Shown piece after piece: positions 37,299-46,662 of a stretch of DNA of 64,000 nt. Position 1 is the first letter of the stretch, and each line of letters opens with the position of its first letter. The notes below the pieces were generated by a model. That model worked only from the letters and a program-made list of their open reading frames with translations. It was not told where the DNA came from and did no database searches. Source of the DNA: Sphingobium algorifonticola. Lineage in GTDB: Bacteria; Pseudomonadota; Alphaproteobacteria; Sphingomonadales; Sphingomonadaceae. The stretch lies in assembly GCF_004005485.1 (NCBI RefSeq), contig NZ_RZUL01000006.1, positions 1 through 64,000 of the forward strand, read 5' to 3'. The position numbers and the translations under genes were made by a program.

Positions 37299-37464
37299 GA
37301 CCAACCTCCCAGGTTTCTGATCTTATAGCCGGAACAGCGCCGCACGTCTCTTTGCCGCATCATCAGATCTGTGCGTCAGAAGTTTGATCCTGCGATGCGT
37401 TTCAGTCCCGGAACAAATTACCGGCCAACGGATTGGACAGACGCATTATTTGGAAAGGTGGGCC

Positions 37465-37731
37465 ATGGGCTGGATTATCGCACTGATCGTGGGCGGCATC
37501 GCCGGATGGCTCGCCAGCATGGTCATGAACCGTGACGCCTCGATGGGCGTCATCTGGAACATCGTCGTCGGCTGCGTGGGATCGCTTATCGGCAATGCGC
37601 TATCGGGCCCGCTCTTCGGCGTTCGCGGAAGCGTTCAGCAATTCTCGCTCACGGGCCTCATCATCGCCTTTGTCGGCGCAGTCGTGCTGCTCGGAATCGT
37701 TAATCTGGTCCAGCGCAAGACCATTCGATAG
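37465..37731 (+). CDS. GlsB/YeaQ/YmgE family membrane protein
   Basis: This 88-residue protein has three hydrophobic segments and the transglycosylase-associated family pattern: GWIIALIVGGIAGWLASMVM at the start, a central GVIWNIVVGCVGSLIGNAL and a third segment (GLIIAFVGAVVLLGIVNLVQ). These small inner-membrane proteins are part of many general stress regulons. Start at the ATG at 37465. Confidence 0.83.
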   Translation: MGWIIALIVGGIAGWLASMVMNRDASMGVIWNIVVGCVGSLIGNALSGPLFGVRGSVQQFSLTGLIIAFVGAVVLLGIVNLVQRKTIR

Positions 37732-37779
37732 GTTTGCATCTAACCATCGAGATTCATTCTGGTGTCGAGAGGTGACGCG

Positions 37780-38583
37780 CTAGGCCCGCATCATCTCTTG
37801 TCCTTTTTCCAGCCAAAGCGTCGTACCGCGCGGCAGACCTTGCCAATGCCCCTCCTCCAGCGGAACGCTGGCGACCAGAATCTGCGGGCCGGCCTGGTCC
37901 TTTTCGATATGGGCGCCCCTCACGTGCCAGGACCGTTTGTCGGGTTCGATTTCGCTGATGTGAAGACCCGGTTCACGCGCCTGGGTTAAGCTGCCATCAG
38001 CCTCTTCATACCGCCGTCGGTCCGCGTGGACGAACAGGCGCGCGCCCTGCCCATACAGAAAATTGCAATCGCCAAAGTCTCGCATCTCGCGGCAAAACTC
38101 GGTGAACAGCTCAAAACGGGCGGAGGTCGCGTCTGTCTTGTTCAGCTGTTTCAGGCGGTCCAACAGGATCATGAAAGCCAATTCGCTATCCATATCGCCA
38201 ACGCAGTCCCCAAGGATGGCGGACCCTGTGTATCGTTTCCTGAGCTCCGGGAGGTCGCCATTGTGCGCAAAGCTATGGGTCTGACCACCTATCGTCCGCA
38301 AGAAAGGATGGGTGTTGCACAGAGCCGGAGCGCCGGCTGTCGCGCGCCGGACATGGGCCATAACCATGTTCGACATCGGGGGGTCGGTGCCAACCAGATT
38401 TTCCAGTGCACTGGTCGCGCCTTCCGCAGGCTCCTTGAATAGATAGGCGTCCCGCGGCTGTGCAAAGACGATGCCCCAACCATCGCGATTTCGATACCGC
38501 CGGCCGCCATGCGTCGCGAATTCGGTCAACTGGTAGGTGAGTTTGACGGGATGATCGCTCGATACGGCGAAAAGCTCACACAT
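37780..38583 (-). CDS. Class II glutamine amidotransferase
   Basis: The 267-residue protein starts MCELFAVSSDHPV; after Met removal Cys2 is the N-terminal nucleophile of class II (Ntn) glutaminases. The glutamine-binding features THGGRRYRNRDGWGIVF, HVRRATAGAP and SFAHNGDLPEL are visible. No synthetase domain is fused, as in the YafJ-like group, so the ammonia acceptor is unknown. The ATG at 38583 overlaps the 3' end of the M61 peptidase gene by 8 bases, indicating one transcript. Confidence 0.85.
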   Translation of the reverse strand: MCELFAVSSDHPVKLTYQLTEFATHGGRRYRNRDGWGIVFAQPRDAYLFKEPAEGATSALENLVGTDPPMSNMVMAHVRRATAGAPALCNTHPFLRTIGGQTHSFAHNGDLPELRKRYTGSAILGDCVGDMDSELAFMILLDRLKQLNKTDATSARFELFTEFCREMRDFGDCNFLYGQGARLFVHADRRRYEEADGSLTQAREPGLHISEIEPDKRSWHVRGAHIEKDQAGPQILVASVPLEEGHWQGLPRGTTLWLEKGQEMMRA

Positions 38584-40407
38584 GCGCCAGCACTCCGCCA
38601 GACGCCCTGGGCGCGAGCAGGGCATCGATATGACGCGGCCCGTCTTTCGTAGGTCTCAAGGTCGGATAGCGCTGACCGCCGGTCCAGGCGAGCGAGACCG
38701 GCTTCACTCTGTCGAACCGCTTCACCATGAGGTCTATGGTCGCGCCGGACTGCTGCGCACGGTCGATCGCATCCTGCAGCGCTACGACCGAATAGACCCG
38801 CTCCCCCACCGCCACGATCTCGGTTCCTCTCACGAGCCCTGCGTCATAGGCTGGCCCCTCCCAGAGCACGTCGATGATCTTCGCGCCGATGCCGACCTTC
38901 ATGCCCAGGGAATAGCTGAAATCGAAATATTGGTAATGACGCTGATCATGGCCAAGCCAGTCCGATGGGCCTCCCTGCCAGGCAAGTTCATAGCCGCCAA
39001 GCGCTATCCCGGCATAAGGCGCGCGGGGTGCAATCCGATCCACGCGGCTCGCGAATACTCCTCCCATGGGTGCGACAATATAGCATCGAGCGCGGCGATG
39101 ATGTCGGCGCGCGAATAGGCTGAGGCAGGCGCTTGCCAGTCCGCCAGCGTCGGTGGCCCAAAAAAGGCGCGCGCAAAATCGTCGAGCGAGTGCTGCCCGC
39201 CCGTACCCTCCCGGATCATTGCGTCGATCTCGAGCCAGATCAGGAGCCCCTCGCCATAATAGTCCTCCGATCGCTGCCAGCTCGTCCAGGGCTGCGGCTC
39301 GCGTCCAGTGAAAATCGGATCCATGTCCGTATCCGCGAGGGGGCGCCATCGCCGGCCAGGCCGCGTGTCATAGGTCGTGTAGATTAGCGCAAAGGCCTCA
39401 AGCGTATGGGCTACTGAAATGAGGCCGCAGCGCGCCGCCAGGACATGACCGTAAAATTGTGTCAGGCCCTCATAGACCCACATCAATTCGTCGGTCATGC
39501 TCGAGAAGTCAGAATGGAGGTTCCCGCTCGGCACGCGATATTTTCCGATCCACGCATGGACATATTCGTGCGGCAGGAGATCGTGCTCGGTGGTGGAGAC
39601 GTCCCACTGGCTGAAATAGGTCGATCGCACACCGCACTCGCAGCAGGCGCGATGCTCCAGGCCGAGCGTTCCGGTCTGCTCTGACAACGACATGAGAAAA
39701 TCATAGCGGGCGAAGGGCCTGGCGCCGAAAAGAGCGTCGGCCTCGGCGATGAGGCGCCGGTGGGCGCCCAGCACATCGTCATCGCGGGGAAGCTGGTCCG
39801 CGCGGTCGGCAACGATCGTGAGTTTGACGGCCGGATCGAGCGTTTCGATATGGGCGTGCCGTCCCGCCATGACAGGGGAATCCAGCAGACGGCGAAGACT
39901 TGTCGGAGCGAAAGCGAGGTGGCTACCCTCAATACTCTGGGCATCCAGCGCTGTCGCCCAGAGCCAGCCGTCGGGCAGACGCAATTCTGCGCGAACCTCC
40001 AGGCTATCGACATCCACGCGAGCCGGATAGAGGCACACCGCGCCCCAATCGAGGCGCAGCATGTCATCGCTGACCACCACCCGCCCCTGCCAGGCCTCGG
40101 TCGGCGTCAGCCCCTGGAAGGTCGCGCGCAGTTCGCTTGCCCCCTCAGGCACGTCGATAGCAAGCCGAAAGGGATCCAGCGGATCGCGCGTCCATCGACA
40201 GGGCTCACCGCCGACCGAAAATTCGAAACCAGCGAGAAAGTCGATAGCGCCGCGGGGTGCATGATAGGCCGGTATCCATTTCGCAAGGGCCAGCACGACC
40301 TGTGCGCCCGGCTCCAGCGGGATGGTCTGGGCGACGCGGAAGATAGCGCGATCGGTGTCCCGGGCATCGACGCTGAGGGGAAGAGTTCTCGCCGGTTCAG
40401 CAGCCAT
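38576..40407 (-). pseudogene. M61 family (glycyl aminopeptidase-like) metallopeptidase, frameshifted
   Basis: Two ORFs together make one M61 peptidase of about 610 residues. The first (40407 to 39004) holds the N-terminal beta domain and the zinc site HEYVHAW with the downstream Glu in LMWVYEGLTQFYG. It runs correctly to ILSHPWEEYS and then leaves the family sequence. The second frame continues with SRVDRIAPRAPYAGIALGGY and a C-terminal PDZ domain (AKIIDVLWEGPAYDAGLVRG). Restoring one base within about 39051-39062 joins them. As read, the protein would keep the catalytic domain but lose the PDZ domain. The 3' end overlaps the amidotransferase start. Confidence 0.83.
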
Positions 40408-40619
40408 CGCGCCATACCAATCGTTTAAGTCAAGGAAACAGGGTCGATCTCACTTGTAGGCGCCGCGCGTGAACCCACGCTTGCCATTCTCGGTTGGACG
40501 CTACCGCCGTGCAACCCTAAGCTCATGTCCGGGTTGTCCAGTTGCCGGGACCGCGAGGATTGCCACGCCGAACCATCGCGACCTTGAAGCCGAGACACAA
40601 TGCCCAGGGAGGGCCAAGC

Positions 40620-42329
40620 ATGACCACAGTCGCCGAGGTTATCGTCGAAACCCTCGAGGCAGCGGGAGTGCGCCGCTGTTACGGCATTCCCGGCGACACG
40701 CTCAACCATGTGACGGACGCCATCCGCACGAGCGGCATTCGGTGGATCCATGTCCGCCATGAGGAAGCCGGCGGATTTGCAGCGGGCGCCGACGCCATGC
40801 TCACAGGAGAATTGGCAGCTTGCGCGGGGTCCTGCGGTCCCGGGAGCCTCCATTTCATCAACGGTCTGTTCGAGTCCCACCGCAACCGGGCGCCCGTCAT
40901 CCTCATCGCCAGCCAGATCGTGCGCGACGAACTCGGCTTCGATTTTCCGCAAGAGGTCGATTTCAAGGCGATCTACGCGTCCTGCAGCGTCTTTTGCGAA
41001 GAGATACGCACACCGGCCCAAGCCAGGCGGATGACCGCCATGGCTGCGCAGGCCGCACTTGCAACGCGCGGCGTAGCGGTTCTGATCGTTCCGGCCGACG
41101 TGTCGAGCGCGGCAGCGCCCAAAGAGCCGCATTTTGCAGTGCACCGCGCAAAGCCCGTCGTTCTGCCATCGGATACCGAACTCGACCGGCTCGCCGCTGC
41201 GATCAACGCTGGCAAGCGTATAGCAATTTATGGCGGATCGGGCTGCGAAAAGGCCCATGATGCGGTTCTTGCGCTCGCTGCCCGGCTCAGGGCGCCCGTT
41301 GCCCGTACCTCCCGCGCCAAGGATTTTCTCGAACACGACAATCCGTTCGATGTGGGCATGACCGGCATCTTCGGCAGCGAGGCAGGATATCATGCCCTGA
41401 TGTCGTGCGACGTATTGCTCCTGCTCGGCTGCGACTTCGCGTGGCGTCAATTCTATCCTGAAAAGGCGACGATCCTTCAGGTAGACCTGGATGGAACCCA
41501 TCTGGGGCGTCGGCATCCGGTGGATATCGGCGTCGTTGGGGATATCGCCCCAACTCTGGATGCCCTGCTGCCCCGCATCCTGCAGCGCGACGACGAGCAT
41601 TTTCTCTCCGAGTGCCTCGCCAATCGCCGCGAGACGGAGGAAGATCAGGCAAAACACGCCCAGGTCGGCAAAGGCGGCGCGATCCATCCCCAATATCTTG
41701 CCCGGACGATCTCCCGGCTGGCCGACCCGGATGCGATCTTCACGGCAGATGGGGGATCGCCGATGGTGTGGTGCCTGCGCCATATCGCCGCAACCGGGCA
41801 GAATCGAACCGTGGTCAGCCTCAGCCACGGTACGATGGCCAATGCGATGCCCCAGGCGCTCGGGGCGAAAGCCGCATTCCCCGAACGCCAGGCTATCGCG
41901 CTCTCGGGTGATGGGGGTCTCGCGATGATGCTGGGAGACCTCCTCACCGCCGTCCAGGAGCAGCTGCCGATCAAGGTTGCCGTGTTCAACAACTCCGCCC
42001 TCGATTTCGTCGAGATCGAGCAGAAGGTCGAAGGCCTGCTCGACACCTATACCGATCTGCTCAATCCCGATTTCTCTCGCGTCGCCGAAGCCATCGGCTT
42101 TCGCGGCTGGCGGGTGGAACAGCCCGACCAGCTTGAGACTGCCGTGAAGGCCTGGCTGGCAGAGCCCGGCCCCGCGCTCCTCGACGTTGTGACCGACAGG
42201 TTCGAACTGGTCATGCCGCCCAAGGTCAAGGCGGGTCAGGTCGCAGGGATGGCGCTCTATTCGGCAAAGGCGGTCCTGGGCGGCCGCGGCCGCGAGGTCG
42301 CCGGCATCATCCGGAACCTCCTGTCATGA
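40620..42329 (+). CDS. Thiamine-diphosphate enzyme, pyruvate oxidase/dehydrogenase (PoxB)-like
   Basis: The 569-residue protein has the three domains of the PoxB/acetolactate-synthase family: the catalytic Glu in RHEEAGGFAAGADAMLTGE, the FAD/nucleotide-binding middle domain, and the ThDP motif SGDGGLAMMLGDLLTAVQEQ ending in VFNNSALDF. The C-terminal segment resembles the membrane-binding tail of PoxB. The likely reaction is pyruvate decarboxylation to acetate with electrons to quinone, but acetolactate synthase activity is not excluded. AGGGAGG precedes the ATG. The stop overlaps the next gene (ATGA). Confidence 0.82.
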   Translation: MTTVAEVIVETLEAAGVRRCYGIPGDTLNHVTDAIRTSGIRWIHVRHEEAGGFAAGADAMLTGELAACAGSCGPGSLHFINGLFESHRNRAPVILIASQIVRDELGFDFPQEVDFKAIYASCSVFCEEIRTPAQARRMTAMAAQAALATRGVAVLIVPADVSSAAAPKEPHFAVHRAKPVVLPSDTELDRLAAAINAGKRIAIYGGSGCEKAHDAVLALAARLRAPVARTSRAKDFLEHDNPFDVGMTGIFGSEAGYHALMSCDVLLLLGCDFAWRQFYPEKATILQVDLDGTHLGRRHPVDIGVVGDIAPTLDALLPRILQRDDEHFLSECLANRRETEEDQAKHAQVGKGGAIHPQYLARTISRLADPDAIFTADGGSPMVWCLRHIAATGQNRTVVSLSHGTMANAMPQALGAKAAFPERQAIALSGDGGLAMMLGDLLTAVQEQLPIKVAVFNNSALDFVEIEQKVEGLLDTYTDLLNPDFSRVAEAIGFRGWRVEQPDQLETAVKAWLAEPGPALLDVVTDRFELVMPPKVKAGQVAGMALYSAKAVLGGRGREVAGIIRNLLS

Positions 42330-43960
42330 ACCGGCCGACGCTTGCCGACGCGCTGCTGCGCGATGCGCCCTTGTCGCGCAACATACTGCTGCTGGTCGGC
42401 CTCGTAGGCACGCTTGTGCTGGTCATGCTGGGAATGCGCCATCCCCCTGTCCTGTGGCTGCTCCTCTTGACCGTGCCCCTCCTGATCATCGGCGCCATCG
42501 ATCTTTTCCAGACCCATCATTCGCTGCGGCGCAACTATCCTGTATCGGCGCGCTTCCGCTGGTTCTTCGAGTGGCTGCGCCCTTTTCTGCGGTCCTACAT
42601 CGTCGAGAGCGATCTCGACGGCCGTCCCTACAGCCATGACGAGCGCGCGCTCGTCTATGCCCGCGCCAAGAGCGACGAAGCCACCCATCCCTTTGGTACG
42701 GAACTCGACGTCTATTCCGACGAATATGAGTGGCTTGCCCATTCCATCGCACCGTCGCGGACGGCGCGGCGCGACACCCGCGTAACCGTCGGCACCGAGC
42801 AATGCGCGCGGCCCTACGCCGCCGCGCGCCTCAACATTTCGGCCATGAGCTTCGGCGCGCTGGGCGCCAATGCCATCGAGGCGCTGAACCTGGGCGCTAA
42901 GCTTGGCGGTTTCTATCACGATACCGGCGAAGGCGGCCTCTCGCCCTATCATCTCAAACATGGCGGCGATGTCGTCTGGGAGATCGGTTCAGGTTATTTC
43001 GGGTGCCGCGACAAAGACGGCCATTTCGATCCTGGTCACTTCAAGGACCGGGCAAGCCTTGATGCGGTCAAGATGACGGAGATCAAGCTCAGCCAGGGCG
43101 CCAAACCCGGGCATGGCGGTCTTCTCCCCGGCCCCAAGGTCACGGCCGAAATCGCCCGAACACGCGATGTGGCCGAAGGCCAGGATTGCCTTTCGCCCGC
43201 CTATCACTCGGCATTCTCGACCCCGATCGAGCTGGTCGAGTTCGCCGCGCGCATGCGCGAGCTATCTGGCGGCAAGCCGGTCGGCATCAAATTGTGCATC
43301 GGCTATCCCCACGAGTTGTTCGCCGTGGTGAAAGCCATGATCGAAACCGGGATCTATATCGACTTCATCGTCATCGACGGCGCCGAGGGCGGCACCGGCG
43401 CGGCACCGATGGAACTCTCCGACCGGGTCGGCATGCCACTTCGCGAAGGGCTCATATTGGCGCGCAACGCGCTGGTCGGCACGCATCTCAAGGGAAAGAT
43501 CAAACTTGTCGCCTCTGGCAAGGTCTACTCCGGAGCATCTCTTGCGATGAACGCGGCCCTCGGCGCGGACTGGTGCAATGCAGCGCGCGCGTTCATGTTC
43601 TCACTGGGCTGCGTGCAGTCCATGCGTTGCCACACCGATACCTGTCCGACGGGCGTCGCCACCCAGTCTCCCGCCCGCCAGCGCGGTCTGGTCATCCCGG
43701 AAAAGGCGCAGCGCGTTGCTCACTTCCAGAAAGCAACGCTCGACGCACTGCACGACATCGTCGTTGCCGCCGGCCTCCAGTCACCCGATGAGTTCACCCC
43801 CGATGGCCTGCGCCAGAGAATCAATGCCGCCGAGATGCGATCGATCGACGAAATCTACAGCTTCGTCGAGCCGGGAGAATTGCTGGAAGGTTGCCGCGAT
43901 CCGCGGCTCGCCGCCTGGTGGCGCATGGCGCGCGCCGACAGCTTCGCCCGCGCCCTTTAG
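42326..43960 (+). CDS. FMN-binding glutamate synthase family protein
   Basis: The 544-residue protein has two N-terminal membrane helices (residues 16-55, ILLLVGLVGTLVLVMLG) and a glutamate synthase-like FMN barrel: LNISAMSFGALGANAIEALN, GEGGLSPYH, GQDCLSPAYHS-type region, DGAEGGTGAAP and the iron-sulfur Cys pattern CVQSMRCHTDTCPTGVATQ. It lacks the amidotransferase and C-terminal domains of true GltB, so it is probably a membrane-tethered oxidoreductase of unknown substrate. Coupled to the PoxB-like gene by ATGA. Confidence 0.83.
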   Translation: MNRPTLADALLRDAPLSRNILLLVGLVGTLVLVMLGMRHPPVLWLLLLTVPLLIIGAIDLFQTHHSLRRNYPVSARFRWFFEWLRPFLRSYIVESDLDGRPYSHDERALVYARAKSDEATHPFGTELDVYSDEYEWLAHSIAPSRTARRDTRVTVGTEQCARPYAAARLNISAMSFGALGANAIEALNLGAKLGGFYHDTGEGGLSPYHLKHGGDVVWEIGSGYFGCRDKDGHFDPGHFKDRASLDAVKMTEIKLSQGAKPGHGGLLPGPKVTAEIARTRDVAEGQDCLSPAYHSAFSTPIELVEFAARMRELSGGKPVGIKLCIGYPHELFAVVKAMIETGIYIDFIVIDGAEGGTGAAPMELSDRVGMPLREGLILARNALVGTHLKGKIKLVASGKVYSGASLAMNAALGADWCNAARAFMFSLGCVQSMRCHTDTCPTGVATQSPARQRGLVIPEKAQRVAHFQKATLDALHDIVVAAGLQSPDEFTPDGLRQRINAAEMRSIDEIYSFVEPGELLEGCRDPRLAAWWRMARADSFARAL

Positions 43961-44244
43961 AGCATGGCATCGGCACGGCCCTCGCTTTGCGCAAGAGCGA
44001 TGAATCCTTGCTGCAGTAACCGCAGTCGAATCCCGCAGCCCGCGCCATCATCCCGGCTGTCCTCGCTCTTGGACAGAGTCTCAACGTCCCCGTTCTGGCG
44101 GAATGCGCGGAAAAGCGCGATGGGATAAGGGCCGGAACCAAGGGGCGCGTGGGCGGATTTATCGGGGGGGCGGGCACTGCAGCTTTCGGCCGCGGACCGC
44201 GCGCCAGGCTCGCACTCGCAAAGGACCCGAAGGTAGTTGGCCAT

Positions 44245-45792
44245 ATGATGCAGACGTTGCGCGTCGCTGCGCGGGACCGGGAGCGCCTCGCTGAAATATT
44301 CCGTGTTGGATCGCGCTTCGGGCTGACCCTGGTCCTGGAACGTCTGGGCCTCTCGCCACGCGACACCGTAGAGGCGGACGGTGAGGCCGCCGATGAGCCC
44401 CTCAGCCGTCCCCACCGGACCCGTCTCGCACTGGAAGAGCTGGGACCCACCTTCATCAAGCTGGGTCAAATCCTGGCGACCCGCAGCGACCTTCTCCCGC
44501 CGGACTGGACCGCCGAGCTTGAACGGCTGCACAGCGGCGCCCCCACCCTTCCCTTCGAAACCCTGCGCCCTGCGGTGGAAAGCGCTTTGGGCGCTCCGCC
44601 GGAGGCGATCTTCGCCACTTTCGACCCCCAGCCGCTTGCCGCAGCGTCGATGGCGCAGGTGCACCGCGCCACGCTGCCAGACGGCCGCCCGGTCGTCCTC
44701 AAGATCCGGCGGCCCGACATTCGCGCGCGCATGGAAGCCGATCTGCGCCTTATCGCGCAATCAGCAGCCGTCGCCGAGGCGGCAAGCGCCGAGGCGCGCC
44801 GCTTCGCGCCAGTGGCCATGGTGCGACAACTCGCCGAAGCCGTGCTCGGCGAACTCGATTTCACCAATGAGGGCCGTAACGCCGACCGGCTGCGTGCCGA
44901 CTTCAGCGGCGAACCGCGCGTGACGATTCCGGCCATCCACTGGCAATGGACGTCTCAAACCCTGCTCGTCATGGATTATGTGGAAGGCGTCGCGCCCAGC
45001 GATGGCCAACGTCTCGAGCGGGCAGGCATCGACCCTACCACCATCGCTGCACTTGGCGCCGACATCGTCCTGGACATGGTGCTGGTCAATGGACGCTTCC
45101 ATGCCGATCCCCATCCAGGCAATCTCCTGTGCCTGCCCGGCGACAGGCTCGCGTTGCTTGACTTCGGCATGATCGGCCATGTCTCGCCGCGGCGCCGCGA
45201 AGAGTTCATCAGCTTCGTCCAGTCCTTCAACCTTGGCGATCCGGACCAGCTCGCCGACATCCTGTCGCTGTGGTCGAAGGGCGCAGAGGTTCCGCGCGAG
45301 CGGATCCGGTCGGCCGCCGAACGGCTGATCGTGCGTCATGGCGGCGAGCGGCTCGTGCTCGGCGACATGGTGGCCGACTTCATGCAGCTGATGCGCGAGG
45401 AGCGGCTGCTGATGCCGCCCGACCTGCTGTTGATCTTCAAGGCGCTAATCACCATGGACGGCGTTCTTACCGCCATTCAGCCCGGCTTCGATCTGTCCGC
45501 CGCCATGCGGCGATCGGCCCTCAGGATCGCCCGCGCGCGGCTGTCGCCCGATCATTGGGCGCCCATCCTGCAGTCCCTGGCCTGGGAAATGGCGAAGATC
45601 GGCGATGATGCGCCTCGGCTGCTTCGCGCCGCGATCGGCCGCCTGGAAGCAGATCCGGCCGCGGAACCCGCAAGCCAGCGCGATAGCCAGACCGCCGCGG
45701 CGCTGCGGAAAGGCGGGATCATGATCTCGGCCGCTCTGCTGGCGGGGTTCGCCATGCTGGCGACCGCCATCGCAATGTTCGCCGGACACTGA
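44245..45792 (+). CDS. ABC1/UbiB family kinase-like protein
   Basis: About 515 residues, with the ABC1/AarF domain: KLGQILATRSDLLPPDWTAE (the KxGQ motif), the A-rich loop PLAAASMAQVHRATLPDG in place of the Gly-rich loop, VVLKIRRPDI, the HADPHPGNLL catalytic segment and the LLDFGMIGHVS metal-binding motif. Two C-terminal hydrophobic segments anchor it to the membrane. UbiB relatives are ATPases needed for ubiquinone synthesis or lipid handling. A GTG at 44149 would extend the protein by 32 residues; the ATG at 44245 fits the family better. Confidence 0.85.
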   Translation: MMQTLRVAARDRERLAEIFRVGSRFGLTLVLERLGLSPRDTVEADGEAADEPLSRPHRTRLALEELGPTFIKLGQILATRSDLLPPDWTAELERLHSGAPTLPFETLRPAVESALGAPPEAIFATFDPQPLAAASMAQVHRATLPDGRPVVLKIRRPDIRARMEADLRLIAQSAAVAEAASAEARRFAPVAMVRQLAEAVLGELDFTNEGRNADRLRADFSGEPRVTIPAIHWQWTSQTLLVMDYVEGVAPSDGQRLERAGIDPTTIAALGADIVLDMVLVNGRFHADPHPGNLLCLPGDRLALLDFGMIGHVSPRRREEFISFVQSFNLGDPDQLADILSLWSKGAEVPRERIRSAAERLIVRHGGERLVLGDMVADFMQLMREERLLMPPDLLLIFKALITMDGVLTAIQPGFDLSAAMRRSALRIARARLSPDHWAPILQSLAWEMAKIGDDAPRLLRAAIGRLEADPAAEPASQRDSQTAAALRKGGIMISAALLAGFAMLATAIAMFAGH

Positions 45793-45877
45793 CGCGGCGT
45801 TGCCCGAGGAAGGGACACGCCATAGGAAATAATTTCGGACGTTGGGCTCCGAAGCGCCGTTGCCGAGTTTCGTCGGC

Positions 45878-46656
45878 ATGAAACTCCAGATCCGCGCCCA
45901 CCTTGACTATCAGTTCGCCCGGCCAACCGATGTGTTGCTCCAGCTGGAGGCGGCGCGGATTCCGGAGCAGTCCGTTCTGGCGGACTCGCTCCTGCTGCCG
46001 CCATGCGACCATCTGGCGCGCGTGCCGGCTCAGGATTGCATCGGCGAGCGCGTGTGGCTGCGTATTCAGGGCCAGTTGCTCGTCGACTATGAGGCGACCG
46101 TCGAGATCAATCGCATCCTCACCGACTGCGCGATCCTCGAGAAGATACCCCCTCATCAGCTACCCGGCGAGAACGTTTAATATCTGATGGCCTCGCGCTA
46201 TTGTCCGTCCGACCGCTTCCAGAGCTTTGTCGATGCGACATTCGGCACTCTGGAAGGAGGGCCGTTGCTGCTCGCCATGCGGGACTGGATCAGAGATCAT
46301 CTGGCCTATGTGCCGGGTTCGAGCGATGCCGAGACCACGGCGGCCGACACCTTCATCGCCGGCAGGGCATTTGCCGGGATTATGCCCATCTACTGATCAC
46401 CTTCGCCCGGGCCGCCGGCATTCCTGCACGGATCGCGAGCGTCTATGCCCTCGGCGTCGACCCGCCCGATTTCCATGCGGTCGCCGAAGTGTTCGTCGGC
46501 GGCGAATGGCATCTTCTCGACGCGACCGGCATGGCGAAGGAAGCGGTCATGGCGAAGATCGGGGTCGGTCGGGACGCCGCCGATGTCGCTTTCCTGACCG
46601 CCTTTGGCGAAGCGCGGCTCACGGCCCAGTCCGTCGAAGTGACCCCGGCCGATTAA
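45878..46656 (+). pseudogene. Transglutaminase-like family protein, doubly disrupted
   Basis: From the ATG at 45878 (MKLQIRAHLDYQF) the frame gives the N-terminal beta domain of a bacterial transglutaminase-like protein, then hits TAA at 46178-46180 before YLMASRYCPSDRF continues in the same frame. A second lesion around 46363-46368, one missing G in GGCAGGGCAT, shifts the frame just before the catalytic Cys. The other frame has GICRDYAHLLITFARAAGIP (Cys), DFHAVAEVF (His) and LLDATG (Asp). Two independent lesions make sequencing error unlikely here; the gene is dead. Confidence 0.85.
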
Positions 46657-46662
46657 GCTCCT

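Noticed and set aside
37411..37435. GGAAC motif upstream of the YeaQ-like gene as an EcfG (general stress sigma) promoter
   Set aside because: The -35-like GGAAC is present but no CGTT-type -10 follows at 16-17 bases. A similar GGAAC near 44130 fails for the same reason.
40425..41828. 467-codon minus-strand ORF opposite the PoxB-like gene
   Set aside because: Antisense of a conserved gene, no motifs, no ribosome-binding site.
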